Assembly: GCA_045592125.1 (NCBI GenBank)
Contig: JAZNUE010000027.1
Location: 1 to 64,000, forward strand
Direction: 5' to 3'
Length of the DNA stretch: 64,000 bases
Source of the DNA: HGM04593 sp045592125
GTDB taxonomy: Bacteria > Bacteroidota > Bacteroidia > Bacteroidales > Bacteroidaceae
Below the pieces are notes generated by a model. It searched no databases, was not told the DNA's origin, and saw nothing but the letters and a program-made list of their open reading frames with translations. Both the position numbers and the translations under genes were made by a program. Positions 59,678 through 64,000 of this stretch are shown here, in pieces. Within the stretch, counting starts at the first letter, position 1. Each line of letters opens with the position of its first letter.

Positions 59678-61315
59678 ATGGCAAAAGAGATTCTATTCAA
59701 TATGGACGCCCGCGACCAGCTCAAGAAGGGCGTTGACGAGCTTGCTAATGCGGTGAAGGTGACACTCGGTCCCAAAGGCCGTAATGTTATTATCGAGAAG
59801 AAGTTCGGTGCTCCCCACATCACCAAGGACGGCGTGTCGGTAGCAAAGGAGATTGAGCTTGCCGACGCATACATGAACACAGGCGCCCAGCTTGTGAAGT
59901 CGGTTGCGTCAAAGACAAATGACGACGCTGGTGACGGCACGACAACTGCTACACTGCTTGCACAGGCTATCATCACCGAGGGCCTTAAGAATGTTACAGC
60001 GGGCGCAAACCCAATGGACCTCAAGCGCGGTATCGACAAGGCTGTCGCAAAGGTTGTGGAGTCTATCAAGGCACAGAGCGAGGAAGTAGGTGCCGACTAC
60101 GACAAGATTGAGCAGGTTGCCTCAATCTCGGCCAACAACGACGCCGAGATTGGCAAGCTCATTGCCGACGCTATGCGCAAGGTGTCAAAGGACGGTGTAA
60201 TCACCATTGAGGAGGCAAAGAGCCGCGACACTACAATTGGTGTCGTAGAGGGCATGCAGTTTGACCGCGGCTATCTCTCGGCCTATTTTATCACCGATAC
60301 CGAGAAGATGGAGTGCGAGATGGAGAACCCATACGTGCTCATCTATGACAAGAAGATAACAAACCTCAAGGATATGCTCCCCATCCTTGAGCCTGCAGTG
60401 CAGACAGGACGTCCCCTGCTCATCATTGCCGAGGATGTTGAGAGCGAGGCGCTGACAACATTGGTTGTAAACCGCCTGCGCACACAGCTCAAGATTTGCG
60501 CAGTGAAGGCCCCGGGCTTCGGCGACCGCCGCAAGGATATGCTTGAGGATATCGCAACGCTTACAGGCGGTATCGTAATCAGCGAGGAGAAGGGTATCAG
60601 GCTCGAGCAGGCAACCCTTGAGATGCTCGGTACCTGCGGCAAGATTACCGTAAGCAAGGACAACACTACAATTGTTGACGGCAACGGCAACAAGGAGGCT
60701 ATCGCGCAGCGTGTTGCGCAGATTAAGGCACAGATTGCCTCAACAAAGAGCGACTACGACAAGGAGAAGCTCCAGGAGCGCCTTGCAAAGCTCGCCGGCG
60801 GTGTGGCAGTGCTTTATGTAGGCGCGGCCTCAGAGGTTGAGATGAAGGAGAAGAAGGACCGTGTTGACGACGCTCTGTGCGCTACACGTGCTGCAATTGA
60901 GGAGGGTATTGTCCCTGGCGGCGGTGTTGCATACATCCGCGCTATTGACGTTCTTGAGGGTATTGAGACTGTAAATGCCGACGAGAAGACAGGCGTTGCC
61001 ATCGTTAAGCGTGCAATTGAGGAACCTTTGCGCCAGATTGTTGCCAATGCAGGCAAGGAGGGTGCAGTAGTTGTACAGAAGGTACGCGAGGGCAAGGCAG
61101 ACTTCGGCTACAATGCTCGTGCCGATGTATATGAGAACCTCTTCGCTGCAGGCGTTGTCGACCCTGCCAAGGTTACACGCGTTGCGCTTGAGAATGCGGC
61201 CTCTATCGCAGGCATGTTCCTCACAACAGAGTGCGTGATTGTGGAGAAGAAGGAGGACAAGCCCGAAATGCCAATGGGTGCTCCCGGTATGGGCGGCATG
61301 GGCGGCATGATGTAA
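59678..61315 (+). CDS. groEL: Chaperonin GroEL
   Basis: 545 residues, the family length. The equatorial domain has VTLGPKGRNV and NDDAGDGTTTATLLAQAI. The apical and intermediate domains have DRGYLSAYFITD and ISEEKGIRLEQA. The tail carries the GGM repeat (MGAPGMGGMGGMM). ATPase Asp is in DGTTT. It forms the double ring that folds proteins with GroES. A terminator shared with the convergent glycerophosphodiesterase gene follows. Confidence 0.98.
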   Translation: MAKEILFNMDARDQLKKGVDELANAVKVTLGPKGRNVIIEKKFGAPHITKDGVSVAKEIELADAYMNTGAQLVKSVASKTNDDAGDGTTTATLLAQAIITEGLKNVTAGANPMDLKRGIDKAVAKVVESIKAQSEEVGADYDKIEQVASISANNDAEIGKLIADAMRKVSKDGVITIEEAKSRDTTIGVVEGMQFDRGYLSAYFITDTEKMECEMENPYVLIYDKKITNLKDMLPILEPAVQTGRPLLIIAEDVESEALTTLVVNRLRTQLKICAVKAPGFGDRRKDMLEDIATLTGGIVISEEKGIRLEQATLEMLGTCGKITVSKDNTTIVDGNGNKEAIAQRVAQIKAQIASTKSDYDKEKLQERLAKLAGGVAVLYVGAASEVEMKEKKDRVDDALCATRAAIEEGIVPGGGVAYIRAIDVLEGIETVNADEKTGVAIVKRAIEEPLRQIVANAGKEGAVVVQKVREGKADFGYNARADVYENLFAAGVVDPAKVTRVALENAASIAGMFLTTECVIVEKKEDKPEMPMGAPGMGGMGGMM

Positions 61316-61334
61316 GAAAGGCAAATGACGTCAT

Positions 61335-61376
61335 AATAAAATAACAGCGGCACGCGCGTGCCGCTGTTATTTTATT
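61335..61376. terminator. Bidirectional terminator
   Basis: A perfect 42-base palindrome, with arms of the form ataacagcggcacgcg / cgcgtgccgctgttat and A/T-rich flanks that give a T-run in both directions. Confidence 0.92.
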
Positions 61377-61418
61377 ATGTCTGTTCCTTGCAGGATTATA
61401 GGCCAGGCCTTATAGTCC

Positions 61419-62264
61419 CTATTCCTTCTTCCACAGGTCGGGGCGGTCTGTTATAATGCCGTCGACCTTTAGCGCTGGAGTCTCTTCGGGGGAGTCGAGT
61501 GTCCATATCTTCACTTTCTTGCCCTGGGCATGAATCTTGTCTATCAGCGACTGGCGCAGCATGCCATGGTAGAAATTGAACGACTCGATGAAATGGTATC
61601 TTTCGGGGCTGAACCTTGATATGCCGTTGTCAATGATGAGCGGCAGCAGGGGCAGCTTGCATGTGACAAGCTTCTCAATCGGGAAAGAGGGATTGAGCGC
61701 GTGCACGGCAAAGAGCACGTTGTCGCTGAAAGACTGCACGGTTACCCACGACGCCGCATTGTGCTTCTCGATTGACTCCATCAGCAGCTGGGCAATCCTT
61801 TCGTACCTGTCGCATGGCTTTACCTCTATGAGCAGCCTGCTGCGTGCGTCTACAAGGGCGAACACCTCGTCAAGAGTGGGAATGCGCTCTTCGGTAGGGG
61901 TGCCGTCGGGCCCGAGGATACGGAATGAGCGTACCTGCTCAAATGTCATCTTTTCAATCTTGCCTTTGCCGTCGGTGGTGCGCTTTACATCACTGTCGTG
62001 GCACACTACGATAACGTCGTCCTTGGTGAGCCTTATGTCAATCTCGATATAGCCGGCTCCTGTCTCTACTCCTTTGCCAATACATAGCAGTGAGTTCTCT
62101 GGCGCCATTCCTGCACCGCCGCGGTGCGCCACTATCGTCACGCTGTCACTGGCTGCAAGGTCATACCCCTTAGGGGCGAATAATAAAGTGCTGAACATGG
62201 CAATTGCATATACTGTTGTTAACATTACTGACACTGTAGCAATAATTCTATGTTTCTTTTTCAT
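61419..62264 (-). CDS. Glycerophosphodiester phosphodiesterase
   Basis: 281 residues. N-terminal signal or anchor (IIATVSVMLTTVYAIAMFSTLLF) is followed by a GDPD domain: IVAHRGGAGMAPENS (His and Arg), ETGAGYIEIDIRLTKDDVIVVCHD (Glu, Asp, His), GRLLIEVK-like RLLIEVKPC and LDSPEETPALKVDGIITDRPD near the end. It hydrolyses glycerophosphodiesters to glycerol-3-phosphate in the periplasm. It lies 24 bases after the unknown gene on the same strand. Confidence 0.9.
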   Translation of the reverse strand: MKKKHRIIATVSVMLTTVYAIAMFSTLLFAPKGYDLAASDSVTIVAHRGGAGMAPENSLLCIGKGVETGAGYIEIDIRLTKDDVIVVCHDSDVKRTTDGKGKIEKMTFEQVRSFRILGPDGTPTEERIPTLDEVFALVDARSRLLIEVKPCDRYERIAQLLMESIEKHNAASWVTVQSFSDNVLFAVHALNPSFPIEKLVTCKLPLLPLIIDNGISRFSPERYHFIESFNFYHGMLRQSLIDKIHAQGKKVKIWTLDSPEETPALKVDGIITDRPDLWKKE

Positions 62265-62288
62265 AATCTGTGACTATACGGAATCCTG

Positions 62289-64000
62289 TCACAGCCTTAT
62301 GCCGAACATGTGCTTCACGAGTATCCTCACTACCTTCTCGTACCATTCGAAACTGTCCTTGGCATTGGCAGCCTCCTTTATCGATTCCTCGGCAAAGTTA
62401 TCCACAACATCTTTATTGAGCAAGGCCCACATGAGGAAATTTCCGAATTTGTGCGTCAAAAGGTCCGAGAGGGTCTCGCCGCTGGGCTGGTAGTTGAGAA
62501 TCTCCTCCTTGTAGGACGGCACTCCCGGGAATGGCAGCCCCACAATCTCCTTATGCATGAATGAGGTTACGGTGTCGTTGAAATAGTTCTTTGCCGTGCT
62601 CAGCACATTGCCTATGAGGCGCACAAGCGTGAACCTGTATATGCCGTCACGTTCTACATTCACGCTGTCAATCCTGTCTACCTTCTCCTGGGTATCAAGT
62701 TTTACCATGATGTATTTCATGAGGTCAAGCGATGTATTTATGTACCCGTAGTCGGTTATCAGCTCCGATATGTTCTCGATTATGTGGAACAGCAGCTCCT
62801 TGTCGTTGTCCGCTATGGCGTCGTCAATCATCCTGTATATTAGCGGGACTGCAACCTTGTCCCCGCTATGCGGGACATTGTCGTCGTGGTGCTTGCAGTA
62901 GACTACTGCATACCAGTTGAGCACATTGCGCTTGTATACGCCCTTGGGGTTGGCCATGTGGCTGCGGCGCCCCTTGAATATGCCTCTTGTGCGGCGGCTC
63001 CAGTCCTCGCTCTCGCGTGTGTATATCTCGAGCAGGCGGCTGTTGAACTCCTTTGAGTGCACTGCAACCTGGTAGAGGACATAGAGCATTGACATCTGCG
63101 AGTAGTCGAACCACTCGCCGCTGCGGTAGCTGTCGCTGAAGAACTCCTCGACTACTGGCGCAATGTTCTCCCAGCGCGACACTCCCATGACCACCTGTAT
63201 GCGCTCGAGAATAAAGTAACTGAACGAGTCGCCAAGCCTGTAGGCCGACAGCACCTGCGGATGGAAACTGCGGTAGCGTGCCTCCTCGCTCTCGCGGGCG
63301 CTCTCGTTGCCGCCTAGTACCAGCTGGTTGTAGTGGTTAAGGAAGCTCATTGCCTCTATTGCCGATTCCTGGTTCCACAGTTCGCCGGCAAATGTCTCCT
63401 TCTCCCAGAAAGTCTGGTATTCTACGGCGTTGTTCACGTAGTCCGACTGGAAGGTTATCTGGTTGCGCATGATTGGCTGCAGCAGCGGCATTAGCATGCG
63501 CACCAGGCGGAACCTGAATGTAGCATAGCGGAAGAGGTCCCTTATCTCTTCAAGCAGTGAGTCAACGACATTCCCGTCGCCCTTCTCGCTGTCGAGCAGG
63601 TTGTCGATAATGAGCATTACGGCCAGCCTTGTCGCTGTCTCAATGAACACTACCGCACGTGAGCGCAGCCTCTTCTCCACGGCATTCCTCAGCAGGGAAT
63701 GTGCCTTTATGTAGGCATACATCTCCTTTACAATGAACTCGGCAAGGTTCTTCTGCAACGGGGTGTGCCCGAGCGTGTATTTCTTGTTCGAGAGGTAATA
63801 GGCATACATGCATGCGTCGTTCCTGATTTCAAGTATCGAGTCTGTCATCAGGCGCCATAGCAGTTCCTTCACGTCGTTGCGGTAGAGGCCTTCGTTGAAG
63901 CACTCCGACAGCAGCATGCCGTTTATTATGCTCACCGACGCCAGTTCCCTGAGCCTGATTGTGGGCCTGAGCAGGGTGTTGAGCTCCTTGTGCCTTGCGA
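62289..64000 (-). CDS. Unrecognised protein, N-terminus beyond the window
   Basis: The frame is open from TGA-side stop at 62289 to the right edge; at least 569 residues are visible. A GTG at 63935 is not the start, since the upstream codons (..RHKELNTLLRPTIRLRELAS) continue the same helix-rich pattern. The protein looks all-helical, with repeated hydrophobic heptad-like segments (LRSRAVVFIETATRLAVMLI, LMKYIMVKLDTQEKV), no signal peptide or obvious enzyme motif in the visible part. It could be a HEAT-like scaffold or a regulator. I do not recognise the family. Confidence 0.7.
   Translation of the reverse strand, partial: ARHKELNTLLRPTIRLRELASVSIINGMLLSECFNEGLYRNDVKELLWRLMTDSILEIRNDACMYAYYLSNKKYTLGHTPLQKNLAEFIVKEMYAYIKAHSLLRNAVEKRLRSRAVVFIETATRLAVMLIIDNLLDSEKGDGNVVDSLLEEIRDLFRYATFRFRLVRMLMPLLQPIMRNQITFQSDYVNNAVEYQTFWEKETFAGELWNQESAIEAMSFLNHYNQLVLGGNESARESEEARYRSFHPQVLSAYRLGDSFSYFILERIQVVMGVSRWENIAPVVEEFFSDSYRSGEWFDYSQMSMLYVLYQVAVHSKEFNSRLLEIYTRESEDWSRRTRGIFKGRRSHMANPKGVYKRNVLNWYAVVYCKHHDDNVPHSGDKVAVPLIYRMIDDAIADNDKELLFHIIENISELITDYGYINTSLDLMKYIMVKLDTQEKVDRIDSVNVERDGIYRFTLVRLIGNVLSTAKNYFNDTVTSFMHKEIVGLPFPGVPSYKEEILNYQPSGETLSDLLTHKFGNFLMWALLNKDVVDNFAEESIKEAANAKDSFEWYEKVVRILVKHMFGIRL

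Overview
This window comes from a Bacteroidales chromosome. Evidence: promoters of the Bacteroidetes type (TTG/TTTG at -33, TAnnTTTG at -7), almost no Shine-Dalgarno sequences, a tmRNA tag GNNNYALAA, a TPP-riboswitch/TonB-receptor/PnuT/thiamine-pyrophosphokinase operon, and many proteins of recognisable Bacteroidales type. I cannot name the genus; Bacteroidaceae, Prevotellaceae and Muribaculaceae all fit. Most of the window is ordinary core genome. Three things stand out: a regulated efflux locus, dispersed palindromic repeats in several intergenic gaps, and several RNA-level control elements.

Layout. 1-9.6 kb: dispersed repeats, a YbdG-like MscS channel, an RsmI-related methyltransferase, a glycosyltransferase, the tRNA methylthiotransferase MtaB, a tiny repetitive lipoprotein, an S9 peptidase and an MFS transporter. 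9.7-11.5 kb: a large TlpA-like thioredoxin protein, visibly AT-richer than its surroundings. 11.8-23.7 kb: an efflux locus. On the minus strand run tolC-like, hlyD-like, FtsX permease, ABC ATPase and a second FtsX permease; divergently run a sigma-54 activator and a soluble PAS histidine kinase. The gap between the two groups holds a near-consensus sigma-54 promoter facing the efflux operon and two near-identical palindromes 21 bp apart, the layout expected for an NtrC-type enhancer.

23.7-30.8 kb: an unlisted 56-residue gene, an ECF sigma factor, a sialidase, a DUF1295 membrane protein, a cluster of palindromic repeats, two identical tRNA-Asn genes and an S41 protease. 31-43 kb: rimP-nusA-infB-cvpA preceded by a possible attenuator, then sufBCDS, rnhB and nfo. 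43-49 kb: a phosphate transporter fused to a PhoU-like domain, a ZapB-like/ZapA pair, RNase Y behind a structured spacer, an HD hydrolase and MntP. 49.7-53.6 kb: the GDP-L-fucose operon manC-gmd-fcl, followed by ssrA (tmRNA). 53.7-57.7 kb: the thiamine salvage operon on the minus strand, with a Sel1-repeat remnant just past its end. 57.8-64 kb: a BrkB/YihY membrane protein, groES-groEL, a glycerophosphodiesterase, and an unrecognised protein running off the right edge.

All assignments come from reading the sequence and translations; no database search was run.
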